64,000 nucleotides of DNA, from NCBI RefSeq assembly GCF_030815485.1, contig NZ_JAUSWV010000002.1, forward strand, positions 6,448,001-6,512,000, written 5' to 3'. Source of the stretch: Streptomyces rishiriensis (GTDB taxonomy: Bacteria; Actinomycetota; Actinomycetes; Streptomycetales; Streptomycetaceae). Under the pieces are notes generated by a model. The model was not told where the DNA came from. It did not search any database and was given only the letters and a program-made list of their open reading frames with translations. The position numbers and the translations under genes were made by a program. This document shows, piece after piece, positions 1 to 8,529 of the stretch. The stretch's first letter is position 1; the number at the start of each line of letters is the position of its first letter.

Positions 1-470
1 TCCTCGGCCTCTTCGGCTACCACACCGACCACGCCTGGCTGGGCACCCCGGCCTCGGCGAACGTCTCGCTGGCCGGCGTCTCGATCTGGCGCTACCTCGG
101 CATGAACTTCGTCCTCTTCCTCGGGGCGATCCAGTCCATCCCGGGGGAGCTGTACGAGGCGGCCGAACTGGACGGGGCCGACCGCCGGCACCAGTTCCGC
201 CACATCATCCTGCCCGGCATCAAGCCGGTGCTGACCCTGACGGTGATCCTTTCCGTCTCGGGCTCCCTGTCGGCCTTCGAGATCCCGTACATCATGACCG
301 GCGGGGCGACCGGCACCGAGACCTTCGTGATCCAGACCGTGAAGCTGGCCTTCCAGTTCAACAAGACGGGGCTCGCCTCGGCGGCGGCGGTCGTGCTGCT
401 GCTGATCATCCTGCTGGTGACCTGGGTGCAGCGACGTCTCGTCCCCGACGACAGGGTGGACCTCGTATGA
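1..470 (+). CDS. Sugar ABC transporter permease, MalF type (5' end outside window)
   Basis: This is the C-terminal part of an inner-membrane permease of a binding-protein-dependent sugar importer. The frame is open from base 3, so the start lies outside the window. The EAA loop that contacts the ATPase is visible as ELYEAAELDGAD, followed by an LPGIKPVLTL stretch typical of MalF-like subunits, then two hydrophobic segments. Its stop codon overlaps the start of the next permease (ATGA at 467-470), so the two are translationally coupled subunits of one transporter. Neither a binding protein nor an ATPase is visible here; they would lie upstream or be shared. The substrate cannot be read from the sequence. 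Confidence 0.9.
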   Translation, partial: LGLFGYHTDHAWLGTPASANVSLAGVSIWRYLGMNFVLFLGAIQSIPGELYEAAELDGADRRHQFRHIILPGIKPVLTLTVILSVSGSLSAFEIPYIMTGGATGTETFVIQTVKLAFQFNKTGLASAAAVVLLLIILLVTWVQRRLVPDDRVDLV

Positions 471-1297
471 CACGCAGCGCCGTGGCCCGTGCCCTCGTGT
501 ACCTGTCGCTGATCGCGGCGACGCTGGTCGTCCTGCTCCCGCTGGGCGTCGTAGTCATGACATCGCTGAAGACCGAGAACGAGACGGCGAACGGCAGCGG
601 GGCGCTCACACCGCCGCACGACCCGCTCAACTTCCACAACTACGTGACGGCGTTCCAGGACGGCGGCATGCTCACGGCGTTCGGCAACACCGCCTTCATC
701 CTTCTCGTCTCGGTCGGCGGAACCGTTCTCATCGGGTCGATGACGGCATACGCGATCGACCGGTTCACCTTCCGTTTCCGGAAACTGGTGGTCGCGCTGT
801 TCCTGGTCGCCGCGCTGGTCCCCGGGGTGACCACCCAGGTGGCCACCTTCCAGATCGTCCACAGCCTCGGCATGTTCGACACCCGCTGGGCCCCGATCGC
901 CCTCTACATGGGCACGGACATCGTCTCGATCTACATTTTCCTGCAGTTCGTGCGCTCGATCCCGATCTCCCTGGACGAGGCCGCCCGCCTCGACGGAGCC
1001 AACGCCTTCACGATCTACCGGAAGATCATCTTTCCGTTGCTGAAACCGGCGATCGCGACGGTCGTGATCGTGAAGGGGATCGCCGTCTACAACGACTTCT
1101 ACATCCCTTTCCTGTACATGCCCTCGCAAGATCTTGGCGTGATCTCGACGTCCCTGTTCCGCTTCAAGGGCCCCTATGCCGCCCACTGGGAAACGATTTC
1201 GGCAGGAGCGGTGCTGGTCGTCCTGCCGACACTGATCGTCTTCCTCGCCCTCCAGAAATACATCTACAACGGTTTCATGAGAGGAGCGACGAGGTAA
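467..1297 (+). CDS. Sugar ABC transporter permease, MalG type
   Basis: This 276-residue permease is the partner of the upstream MalF-like subunit. It has an N-terminal membrane segment (about residues 9-30) followed by further hydrophobic helices. The EAA motif DEAARLDGANAF lies near residue 170, followed by IFPLLKPA, as expected for MalG/LacG-type permeases of the carbohydrate uptake 1 family. The ATG overlaps the upstream stop by four bases, indicating coupled translation. It is the last gene of the transporter operon, since the next gene lies on the opposite strand. The exact sugar is unknown. Confidence 0.93.
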   Translation: MTRSAVARALVYLSLIAATLVVLLPLGVVVMTSLKTENETANGSGALTPPHDPLNFHNYVTAFQDGGMLTAFGNTAFILLVSVGGTVLIGSMTAYAIDRFTFRFRKLVVALFLVAALVPGVTTQVATFQIVHSLGMFDTRWAPIALYMGTDIVSIYIFLQFVRSIPISLDEAARLDGANAFTIYRKIIFPLLKPAIATVVIVKGIAVYNDFYIPFLYMPSQDLGVISTSLFRFKGPYAAHWETISAGAVLVVLPTLIVFLALQKYIYNGFMRGATR

Positions 1298-1302
1298 CCG
1301 CT

Positions 1303-1347
1303 TGCGGCTGGTGCGGCTGGTGCGGCTGGTGCGGCTGGTGCGGCTGG
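1303..1347 (+). repeat. 9-bp tandem repeat, 5 perfect copies
   Basis: The unit TGCGGCTGG is repeated five times without interruption just after the permease stop codon. It lies between convergent genes and is not part of either. It resembles the other short-unit arrays in this window. Confidence 0.9.
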
Positions 1348-1410
1348 TGCCCCGTACCGCTCGGCCAGCTCGTGGCGGGCGCTCCGCACGGGATTGCGGC
1401 CGTCGCCCCG

Positions 1411-1437
1411 GTCCGGGTTGCGGCAGGCACCCCGGAC
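1411..1437. terminator. Candidate hairpin between convergent genes
   Basis: Arms GTCCGGG (1411-1417) and CCCGGAC (1431-1437) enclose a 13-base loop. It sits between the convergent sugar permease and ribonuclease D genes, where a bidirectional terminator is expected. There is no T-tract, and the stem is only 7 bp, so this is tentative. Confidence 0.4.
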
Positions 1438-1450
1438 GGGACCGCGGCCG

Positions 1451-2737
1451 TCAGGCGCTCTGGCCGGCGAGAGCCGCGGCGAGCACCGGTGCGACCTGCT
1501 CCACCTGCCACGGCCGAGCCCCGTACGACGCGAGCGCGCCGGCCACCGCTTCCTCGTCCGCGGCCGGAGGCTCCCAGCAGACCCGCCGTACCGCGTCCGG
1601 AGCGATCAGGTTCTCCTGCGGCATGTTCAGCTCCTCGGCCAGTGCGGAGACTGCGGTCCGTGCCGCGGACAGCCGTGCCGCGGCCACCGGGTCCTTGTCG
1701 GCCCAGGCGCGCGGCGGCGGCGGGCCCGCCACCGGCTGTCCGGGCTGCGGGAGCTGCGACTCGCTCAGCGTCTTCGCCCGGTCGACCGCCGCCTGCCACT
1801 GCTCCAGCTGCCGTCGGCCCATCCGGTGCCCGAAGCCGTTCAGCGCGGCCAGCGCCTGCACGTTCACCGGAAGCGACAGCGCCGCCTCCACGATGGCCGC
1901 GTCCGACAGCACCTTGCCGGGCGACACGTCCCGCCGCTGCGCGATCCGGTCCCGCGTCTGCCACAGCTCCCGCACGACACCCAGCTGCCGCCGCCGGCGC
2001 ACCTTGTGCATGCCGGACGTGCGACGCCACGGGTCCTTGCGGGGCTCGGCCGGCGGGGCGGACGCGATGGCGTCGAACTCCTGGCGGGCCCAGTCCAGCT
2101 TGCCCTGCCGGTCCAGCTCCTTCTCCAGCGCGTCGCGCAGGTCGACCAGGAGCTCGACGTCCAGAGCCGCGTAACGCAGCCAGGGCTCGGGCAGCGGCCG
2201 GGTGGACCAGTCCACCGCGGAGTGGCCCTTCTCGAGGACGAAGCCCAGTACTCCCTCGACCATCGCGCCGAGGCCGACCCGCGGGAACCCGGCGAGCCGT
2301 CCGGCCAGCTCGGTGTCGAACAACCGCGTCGGCACCATGCCTATCTCGCGCAGACACGGCAGGTCCTGGGTGGCCGCGTGCAGCACCCATTCCGCGCCGG
2401 ACAGGGCGTCGCCGAGCGCGGAGAGGTCGGGGCAGCCCACGGGGTCGATCAGCGCGGTGCCCGCGCCCTCGCGGCGCAGCTGCACCAGATAGGCGCGCTG
2501 TCCGTAGCGGTAGCCGGAGGCGCGCTCGGCGTCCACGGCGACGGGGCCGGTGCCGGCGGCGAAGGCGGCGATCACCTCGGCGAGGGCGGCCTCGTCGGCG
2601 ATCACGGGAGGGATGCCCTCGCGCGGTTCGAGCAACGGTGTCGGCGCCCCGGAATCAGCTGATCCGCCGTCGTCCGGAGGGGCGCCTCCGGTGGTTCGCA
2701 GTGAACTGGCTGCTGCGGTTTCTTGGGCGTCGGTCAC
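1451..2737 (-). CDS. rnd: Ribonuclease D-like 3'-5' exonuclease with HRDC domain
   Basis: A 428-residue protein predicted to trim structured RNA 3' ends. The N-terminal DEDD exonuclease domain shows VDAERA (D-x-E, first motif), the middle Asp motif at HAATQDLPCL and the DEDDy motif YAALDVELL near residues 190-200. An HRDC nucleic-acid-binding domain follows, visible as RRDVSPGKVLSDAAIVEAA near residue 270. The start is a GTG with only a weak ribosome binding site. The last ~90 residues are variable and rich in Ala, Pro and Gly. It lies downstream of whiI on the same strand, separated by a strong hairpin, so it is probably transcribed separately. Confidence 0.9.
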   Translation of the reverse strand: MTDAQETAAASSLRTTGGAPPDDGGSADSGAPTPLLEPREGIPPVIADEAALAEVIAAFAAGTGPVAVDAERASGYRYGQRAYLVQLRREGAGTALIDPVGCPDLSALGDALSGAEWVLHAATQDLPCLREIGMVPTRLFDTELAGRLAGFPRVGLGAMVEGVLGFVLEKGHSAVDWSTRPLPEPWLRYAALDVELLVDLRDALEKELDRQGKLDWARQEFDAIASAPPAEPRKDPWRRTSGMHKVRRRRQLGVVRELWQTRDRIAQRRDVSPGKVLSDAAIVEAALSLPVNVQALAALNGFGHRMGRRQLEQWQAAVDRAKTLSESQLPQPGQPVAGPPPPRAWADKDPVAAARLSAARTAVSALAEELNMPQENLIAPDAVRRVCWEPPAADEEAVAGALASYGARPWQVEQVAPVLAAALAGQSA

Positions 2738-2761
2738 CTGTCAAGGGTATCTGTGTATGGA

Positions 2762-2799
2762 CGGCGCCCGCCGACGGAACGTTCCGTCGGCGGGCGCCG
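2762..2799. terminator. Strong palindromic terminator downstream of whiI
   Basis: A perfect 38-bp inverted repeat without a spacer: the left arm ends in GACGGAAC and the right arm begins GTTCCGTC, flanked by CGGCGCCCG and its complement. It lies about 130 bp downstream of the whiI stop and upstream of the ribonuclease D start, both read leftwards. It would form a very stable hairpin insulating the two genes. No T-run follows, which is usual for high-GC actinomycete terminators. Confidence 0.75.
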
Positions 2800-2930
2800 G
2801 AGGGTCGTAAACCAGTCAGGACGGTGAACGCGGGGGAGGGGGTCGGGTGGAAACCGTTCGGATTCGGTAGGAGTCGGGCCGGGGTCGCGGGGCGTTCTGG
2901 GGAGAGAGGCCCCGGGCGCCGGGTGGGGTG

Positions 2931-3590
2931 TCAGTGGATGATGCCGGTCCGCAGCGCCACCGCGACCATGCCGGCGCGGTCACCCGTGCCGAGCTTGCGC
3001 GCGATGCGGGCGAGGTGGCTCTTGACGGTCAGCGCGGACAGGCCCATCGAGACGCCGATCGCCTTGTTGGACTGGCCTTCCGCGACCAGTCGCAGCACCT
3101 CGACCTCGCGGCCGGAGAGCTCGCGGTAGCCGCCCGGGTGACTCGGGGCACCCGGGGGGCGGCGGTGCAGACGGGCGGCCGAGCCCATGGGGACGGCGCC
3201 GGGGCGGCTGGGGAGGCCGAGGTTGGTGCGGGTGCCGGTGACGACGTAGCCCTTGACGCCGCCCGCGAGGGCGTTGCGCACGGCGCCGATGTCGTCGGCG
3301 GCGGAGAGGGCGAGCCCGTTGGGCCAGCCCGCGGCGCGGGTCTCGGACAGAAGGGTGAGGCCGGAGCCGTCGGGCAGGTGGACGTCGGCGACGCAGATGT
3401 CGCGGGGGTTGCCGATGCGGGGACGAGCCTCCGCGATGGACGAGGCCTCGATGACGTCGCGCACACCGAGCGCCCACAGATGGCGGGTGACGGTGGAGCG
3501 GACGCGCGGGTCGGCCACGACCACCATGGCGGTGGGCTTGTTCGGGCGGTAGGCGACCAGGCTTGCGGGCTGCTCGAGGAGAACGGACAC
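2931..3590 (-). CDS. whiI: WhiI-type atypical response regulator (sporulation)
   Basis: This 219-residue protein has an N-terminal receiver-like domain and a C-terminal LuxR/NarL helix-turn-helix (about residues 155-215, with LSGREVEVLRLVAEGQSNKAI and LTVKSHLARI). It matches S. coelicolor WhiI as I remember it, and its position beside a DUF3000 gene and hemE fits. The receiver is degenerate: the usual acidic pair is reduced to one Asp (VVVADPR), although the Asp of VADVHLPDGSG is kept. WhiI is known to act as a heterodimer with BldM on late sporulation promoters rather than by classical phosphotransfer. A strong AGGAGG precedes the GTG start. No partner kinase is adjacent, as expected for an orphan regulator. 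Confidence 0.9.
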   Translation of the reverse strand: MSVLLEQPASLVAYRPNKPTAMVVVADPRVRSTVTRHLWALGVRDVIEASSIAEARPRIGNPRDICVADVHLPDGSGLTLLSETRAAGWPNGLALSAADDIGAVRNALAGGVKGYVVTGTRTNLGLPSRPGAVPMGSAARLHRRPPGAPSHPGGYRELSGREVEVLRLVAEGQSNKAIGVSMGLSALTVKSHLARIARKLGTGDRAGMVAVALRTGIIH

Positions 3591-3832
3591 CAGGCCTCCT
3601 GGGTGGGGGACGGGGGCCGGCTCGCGGGGCTTGTGGGGAGGAAGCCGGGACGAACCGTGCTTTCAAGGTCACAGTCGTCTTCGGCAGGCAGCCCGGGGTC
3701 CTTTAGAGAATGATCACGATCTAGTGAGTAACAATACGTGCAATTCGGACACGCGATCGATCATCCGAAGATCGAGTCGGTTTAAGTGGGCTTCTTACGA
3801 GATCGAAAATGGCCGTATCGACAAAGAGATGG

Positions 3833-4501
3833 TCAACGTGACTGGGGCCCCCTGCGCTGCGGCAGCGTCACCACCGACGCGTCCCCCGGGCCGGCCGGCG
3901 GCAGCCCCGCCACCTGCGCCAGCAGATCGCACCAGGACGCCAGGTGCGCCCCCGCCTCCGGCACCCCGCCCAGCCCCTCGCGCGGTGTCCACGAGGCCCT
4001 GATCTCGATCTGTGAGGTCGCCGGACGCTCCGCCAGCCCGCCGAAGTAGTGCGAACCCGCGCGCGTGACGGTCCCGCTCGGCTCGCCGTACGTCAGCCCG
4101 CGCGCCTGGAGCGCGCCGGTCAGCCACGACCAGCACACCTCCGGCAGCAGCGGGTCCGCGGCCATCTCCGGCTCCAGTTCGGCACGGACGAGGGTCACCA
4201 GCCGGAACGTCCCGCGCCAGGCGTCGTGCCCGGCCGGGTCGTGCAGCAGCACCAGCCGGCCGTCCGCCAGGTCCTGGTCGCCGTCCACGACCGTCGCCTC
4301 GAGCGCGTACGCGAACGGGGCGAGCCGCTTGGGGGCCGGTGTCGCCTCCATCTCGATCTGTGGCCGCAGCCGCGCCGCCCTCAGCTGGTCGACGGCCGCC
4401 CGGAAGGGCGGTGGAGCCGACCTGGTCCCATCCGGGTCCCCCTCGTTCGCGTCGTCCATCCCGCCAGCGCCGTCCGACAGTCGTCCCTGAGCCGCAGCCA
4501 T
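3833..4501 (-). CDS. DUF3000 domain protein
   Basis: A 222-residue soluble protein of the DUF3000 family, found in actinobacteria and of unknown function. Family features are PQIEMEATPAPKRLAPFAYA near residue 50, WSWLTGALQARG and SWCDLLAQVAG near the end. The ATG at 4501 was chosen because the frame stays open upstream into the divergent hemE promoter region with no family similarity. It is divergent from hemE with about 207 bp between the starts. It has no signal peptide or membrane segment, so it should be cytoplasmic. Confidence 0.85.
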   Translation of the reverse strand: MAAAQGRLSDGAGGMDDANEGDPDGTRSAPPPFRAAVDQLRAARLRPQIEMEATPAPKRLAPFAYALEATVVDGDQDLADGRLVLLHDPAGHDAWRGTFRLVTLVRAELEPEMAADPLLPEVCWSWLTGALQARGLTYGEPSGTVTRAGSHYFGGLAERPATSQIEIRASWTPREGLGGVPEAGAHLASWCDLLAQVAGLPPAGPGDASVVTLPQRRGPQSR

Positions 4502-4708
4502 GCGGGGAAGATTAAGGGGAACGGGGCCTTCGCGCAGGGCAAGACACCCGCGCGGGGCTCGCGGACGGGTGCGCGCTGGGCGAACAGGCGCACGGACCGC
4601 GCACGCCCGGGACGCTCGGAACGGCCGGCCCCGGACAGGACGTGAGCCGTACGCGAGCGCGGCAGGGGGCGGCCTCACCGCCTCCGGCGCCGTGCGAGAC
4701 TTGCCGTC

Positions 4709-5776
4709 GTGAGTGCGAACGAGAGCCCGGCGGGCCGGCAGCGGACAGCGACCTACGACAGTGCCTTCCTGAAGGCGTGCAGGCGCGAACCGGTGCCGCA
4801 CACGCCCGTGTGGTTCATGCGGCAGGCCGGACGCTCACTGCCGGAGTACCGCAAGGTCCGCGAGGGCGTCGGGATGCTCGAGTCCTGCATGCGGCCCGAC
4901 CTGGTCACCGAGATCACGCTCCAGCCGGTGCGCCGGCACAACGTCGACGCGGCGATCTACTTCAGCGACATCGTCGTCCCGCTCAAGGCCATCGGAATCG
5001 ACCTCGACATCAAGCCGGGCGTCGGCCCGGTCGTCGAGCACCCGATCCGCACCCGCGCCGACCTCGCCCAGCTGCGCGACCTCACGCCCGAGGACGTCTC
5101 CTACGTCACCGAGGCCATCGGCCTGCTGACCGCCGAGCTCGGTGCCACCCCGCTGATCGGTTTCGCGGGCGCTCCTTTCACCCTCGCGAGTTACCTCGTC
5201 GAGGGCGGTCCGTCCCGCACGTACGAGAACGCCAAGGCGATGATGTACGGCGAGCCCGAGCTCTGGGCCGACCTGCTCGACCGTCTCGCGGAGATCACCT
5301 CCGCCTTCCTGAAGGTGCAGATCGAGGCGGGCGCCAGTGCCGTCCAGCTCTTCGACTCCTGGGCCGGCGCGCTCGCCCCGACCGACTACCGCCGCTCCGT
5401 GCTGCCCGCCTCCGCGAAGGTGTTCCGCGCGGTCGAGGAGTACGGCGTCCCGCGCATCCACTTCGGAGTCGGCACCGGCGAGCTGCTCGGGCTGATGGGT
5501 GAGGCCGGGGCGGACGTCGTCGGCGTCGACTGGCGTGTCCCGCTCGACGAGGCCGCCCGCCGGGTCGGCCCCGGCAAGGCGCTCCAGGGCAACCTCGACC
5601 CGACCGTCCTGTTCGCCGGCACCGAGGCCGTCGAGACCAAGACCCGCGAGGTCCTCGACACGGCCGCCGGCCTGGAGGGCCACGTCTTCAATCTCGGCCA
5701 CGGCGTCATGCCCTCCACCGACCCGGACGCGCTCACCCGCCTCGTCGAGTACGTCCACACGCAGACCGCCCGCTGA
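4709..5776 (+). CDS. hemE: Uroporphyrinogen decarboxylase
   Basis: HemE (355 residues, usual length) decarboxylates uroporphyrinogen III to coproporphyrinogen III in the cytoplasm. The signature substrate-binding stretch PVWFMRQAGRSLPEYR lies near residues 33-48. The second signature, IGFAGAPFTLASYLVEGG, lies near residue 150, and the catalytic Asp is in YFSDIVVPL. The C-terminal GHGVMPSTDPD is also typical. Translation starts at GTG. It is a monocistronic-looking gene divergent from DUF3000, and about 4 kb from hemY and chdC, which use its product in the coproporphyrin-dependent heme route. Confidence 0.97.
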   Translation: MSANESPAGRQRTATYDSAFLKACRREPVPHTPVWFMRQAGRSLPEYRKVREGVGMLESCMRPDLVTEITLQPVRRHNVDAAIYFSDIVVPLKAIGIDLDIKPGVGPVVEHPIRTRADLAQLRDLTPEDVSYVTEAIGLLTAELGATPLIGFAGAPFTLASYLVEGGPSRTYENAKAMMYGEPELWADLLDRLAEITSAFLKVQIEAGASAVQLFDSWAGALAPTDYRRSVLPASAKVFRAVEEYGVPRIHFGVGTGELLGLMGEAGADVVGVDWRVPLDEAARRVGPGKALQGNLDPTVLFAGTEAVETKTREVLDTAAGLEGHVFNLGHGVMPSTDPDALTRLVEYVHTQTAR

Positions 5777-5782
5777 GCCGTC

Positions 5783-6595
5783 TCACCAGGTGTGCCGGGG
5801 GCGCGCCCGTCTGCCGAACAGCAGACCGCGCGGCTCCGGCGGCGGGGGCGTGCCCGGCTTGAGCGGCCAGGCGAGCAGCATCCCGGCGAGGAAGCCGACG
5901 ACGTGCGCCGCGTACGCCACGGTGCCGGCGCCGGAGACGCCCTCTCCGGAGGAGTACACCGCCTGGAGCACGAACCAGAAACCCAGCACCAGCCAGGCCG
6001 GCAGCCGCAACGGCAGAAACACCAGGAACGGGACGAGCACCCACACCCTGGCCTTCGGGTACAGCACCAGATAGGCGCCCAGCACTCCCGCGATCGCCCC
6101 CGACGCGCCGATCAGCGGGTCGGTCGAGTCGGCGTTGACCAGCGCGAAACCGTACGACGCCGCATAGCCGCAGGCGACGTAGAAGACGGCGAAGCGGACG
6201 TGGCCCATGCGGTCCTCGATGTTGTTGCCGAAGATCAGCAGGAACAGCATGTTGCCCAGCAGGTGCAGCCACCCGCCGTGCAGGAACATCGCGCTGAGCA
6301 CGCTCAGCGCGGGCGACTTGTCGTAGCCCGGCGGGGCCAGCAGGCAGCCCGCGCCGCGCACCTCGCCGGTGGGGACGAGCTGCGGGAGCTGATGGTGGAT
6401 CAACTCCCGTGGTACGGCGGCGTAGTGCTCCAGAAAGGCGTGCAGATGACAGGTCTGGGCCAGGCTGCTGTCGCCCGCCGTGGAGCCGGACAGGCCGGGC
6501 ATGAACAGGAAGACGAAGACGTTCGCCGCGATGAGGGCGTACGTCACCACCGGCGTGCGGCGCACGGGATTCACGTCATGGACGGGGATGACCAC
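5783..6595 (-). CDS. Rhomboid family intramembrane serine protease
   Basis: A 270-residue membrane protein with about six to seven hydrophobic segments. The rhomboid signatures are clear: LHGGWLHLLGNMLFLLIFGNN (residues 105-125), the catalytic GASGAI with Ser165, and the paired catalytic His231 in the AAHVVGF helix. It should cleave transmembrane substrates within the membrane; its target is unknown. A long Cys-containing loop between the first and second membrane segments (residues 36-95) may be extracellular. The start is a GTG at 6595. It converges on hemE with only six bases between the stops. Confidence 0.93.
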   Translation of the reverse strand: MVIPVHDVNPVRRTPVVTYALIAANVFVFLFMPGLSGSTAGDSSLAQTCHLHAFLEHYAAVPRELIHHQLPQLVPTGEVRGAGCLLAPPGYDKSPALSVLSAMFLHGGWLHLLGNMLFLLIFGNNIEDRMGHVRFAVFYVACGYAASYGFALVNADSTDPLIGASGAIAGVLGAYLVLYPKARVWVLVPFLVFLPLRLPAWLVLGFWFVLQAVYSSGEGVSGAGTVAYAAHVVGFLAGMLLAWPLKPGTPPPPEPRGLLFGRRARPRHTW

Positions 6596-6720
6596 AAGAA
6601 ATTACTGCCCCCGATCCCTTCGGCGAACCGGTGAACGCGGATCCTCACAGGCGCGTATGAACCGTCAACTGCTCGCGGCACGAGGAAGGCGGGCCGCGAG
6701 GACGACGTGAGGAACAGGCG

Positions 6721-6990
6721 ATGAACGACCGAACAGCTCCCCCGATGCACGCCACTCCCGACGGCGAGGCGGAGATCTCCCTGGTGATCAGGCTGCCCTG
6801 GGAGGACGTGGCACGACTCGGCCAGGAGGCCGGGCGGCTCGCCGCGCAGATGCAGCGGCCGGTGACGTTGGACGAGGCGGTCAGCAGCCGTCTGCGGTCG
6901 CGGCCGGCGCCCGCGGCGCATGCGAAGCCCGCGGAGCAGCCGCCCACCGCGGCGGTCTCCGCGTTGCCGCGACTGAGCGGAACCGCCTGA
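6721..6990 (+). CDS. Small conserved hypothetical protein (89 aa)
   Basis: An 89-residue soluble protein that I do not recognise as a named family. The core (residues 17-60) is a short strand-helix unit (ISLVIRLPWEDVARLGQEAG and a helix containing PVTLDEAVSSRL). The last 30 residues are Ala/Pro-rich and probably disordered. An AGGAACAG ribosome site precedes the ATG. It is divergent from the rhomboid gene, and the next gene faces it. Codon use is normal for the region, so I consider it real. Confidence 0.7.
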   Translation: MNDRTAPPMHATPDGEAEISLVIRLPWEDVARLGQEAGRLAAQMQRPVTLDEAVSSRLRSRPAPAAHAKPAEQPPTAAVSALPRLSGTA

Positions 6991-7119
6991 CAAGCGTTTA
7001 CTGGCCCGTTTCCTGCTTTTCCGGACGCGGTGCCATGCAGTGCGGATGCGGTGCGGCGCGGGGGCACGGGGCTGCTCGCGGTTTCCGCGCCACTCGGCCA
7101 GTCCCGGCCCGACGCCCGG

Positions 7120-8502
7120 CTAGCGGTCGCGCACCTTTGCCGACGCCTTTCTCGCCGCCACCAGTACGGGATCCCACACCGGTGAGAACGGCGGCGCGTA
7201 TCCGAGGTCCAGGGCCGTCATCTGCTCCACCGTCATCCCGGCCGTCAACGCGACCGCCGCGATGTCGACGCGTTTGGCCGCGCCCTCCCGCCCGACGATC
7301 TGAACGCCCAGCAGACGGCCCGTCCGTCGCTCGGCGAGCATCTTGACCGTCATGGGCGACGCACCGGGGTAATAGCCGGCGCGGCTGGTCGACTCGATGG
7401 TGACCGCTTCGAACTGGAGGCCGACGCGACGGGCGTCCTTCTCGCGGAGGCCGGTGCGGGCGATCTCCAGGTCGCACACCTTGCTGACGGCCGTGCCGAC
7501 CACGCCGGGGAACGTCGCGTACCCGCCCCCGACGTTGGTGCCGATGACCTGACCGTGCTTGTTGGCGTGGGTGCCCAGGGCGATGTGGCGTTCCTGGCCG
7601 GAGACCAGGTCCAGGACCTCGACGCAGTCACCGCCGGCCCAGACGGTCCCGTCGGCCAGCGGCCCGCGCACCCGCATCGCCAGGTCGGTCAGGAGACCGC
7701 CGTGAGCGCCCAGGGGCAGGCCGGCGGCCTTCGCGAGCCCGGTCTCCGGACGGACCCCGATGCCCAGCACCACCACGTCCGCCGGATACTCGGCGTCCTC
7801 GGTGACCACCGCCCGCACGTGACCGTCCTGTGTGGCGCGCACCGCGGTGACCTCGGTGTCGTTCACCAGGGTGATGCCCAGGCCCTCCAAGGCCCGGTGC
7901 ACCAGCCGCCCCATGTCCGGGTCCAGGGTCGACATCGGCTCGCTGCCGCGGTTGACGACCGTCACCTCGTAGCCGCGCTTGATGAGCGCCTCGGCCATCT
8001 CCACACCGATGTAGCCCGCCCCCACGACCACGGCCCGTTTCCCACGCGCGCGTGCCAGCGTGTCGAGCAGCGCCTGCCCGTCGTCCAGGTTCTGCACCCC
8101 GTGCACGCCCCGGGCGTCCACGCCCGGCATGTCCGGCCGGATCGGGCGGGCTCCGGTCGCGATGACGAGCTTGTCGTACGACGTCCAGGACTCCGTCCCG
8201 CGATCCAGCGCACGCGCGCGTACCCGCCGTCCCGCGAGGTCGATCTCCGTGACCTCCGTGCGCAGCCGCACATCGATCCCCCGCTCGCGGTGCTCCTCGG
8301 GCGTGCGGGCGATCAGATCGTCCCGCTCGGTGACGTCACCGCCCACCCAGTACGGGATGCCGCACGCCGAGAAGGACGTGAAGTGACCGCGCTCGAAGGC
8401 CACGATCTCCAGCTCCCCGGGCCCCTTCAGACGGCGGGCCTGCGACGCCGCGGACATGCCCGCGGCGTCCCCGCCGATCACCACCAGTCGCTCGATGCTC
8501 AT
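7120..8502 (-). CDS. FAD-dependent CoA-disulfide reductase-like oxidoreductase
   Basis: A 460-residue flavoprotein of the pyridine nucleotide-disulfide oxidoreductase class. It has an N-terminal FAD motif (VVIGGDAAGMSAAS), then the single redox-active Cys47 in FTSFSACGIPYW, the hallmark of CoA-disulfide reductases and NADH oxidases. An NAD(P)H-binding motif follows (VVVGAGYIGVEMAEAL, near residue 160), then the second FAD motif WAGGDCVEV near residue 290 and a C-terminal dimerisation domain. It probably reduces CoA disulfides, persulfides or oxygen. No sulfur-metabolism genes are adjacent, so the substrate is open. Confidence 0.9.
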   Translation of the reverse strand: MSIERLVVIGGDAAGMSAASQARRLKGPGELEIVAFERGHFTSFSACGIPYWVGGDVTERDDLIARTPEEHRERGIDVRLRTEVTEIDLAGRRVRARALDRGTESWTSYDKLVIATGARPIRPDMPGVDARGVHGVQNLDDGQALLDTLARARGKRAVVVGAGYIGVEMAEALIKRGYEVTVVNRGSEPMSTLDPDMGRLVHRALEGLGITLVNDTEVTAVRATQDGHVRAVVTEDAEYPADVVVLGIGVRPETGLAKAAGLPLGAHGGLLTDLAMRVRGPLADGTVWAGGDCVEVLDLVSGQERHIALGTHANKHGQVIGTNVGGGYATFPGVVGTAVSKVCDLEIARTGLREKDARRVGLQFEAVTIESTSRAGYYPGASPMTVKMLAERRTGRLLGVQIVGREGAAKRVDIAAVALTAGMTVEQMTALDLGYAPPFSPVWDPVLVAARKASAKVRDR

Positions 8503-8529
8503 GCGAACACGCTACGGGGGACCCGCAGT

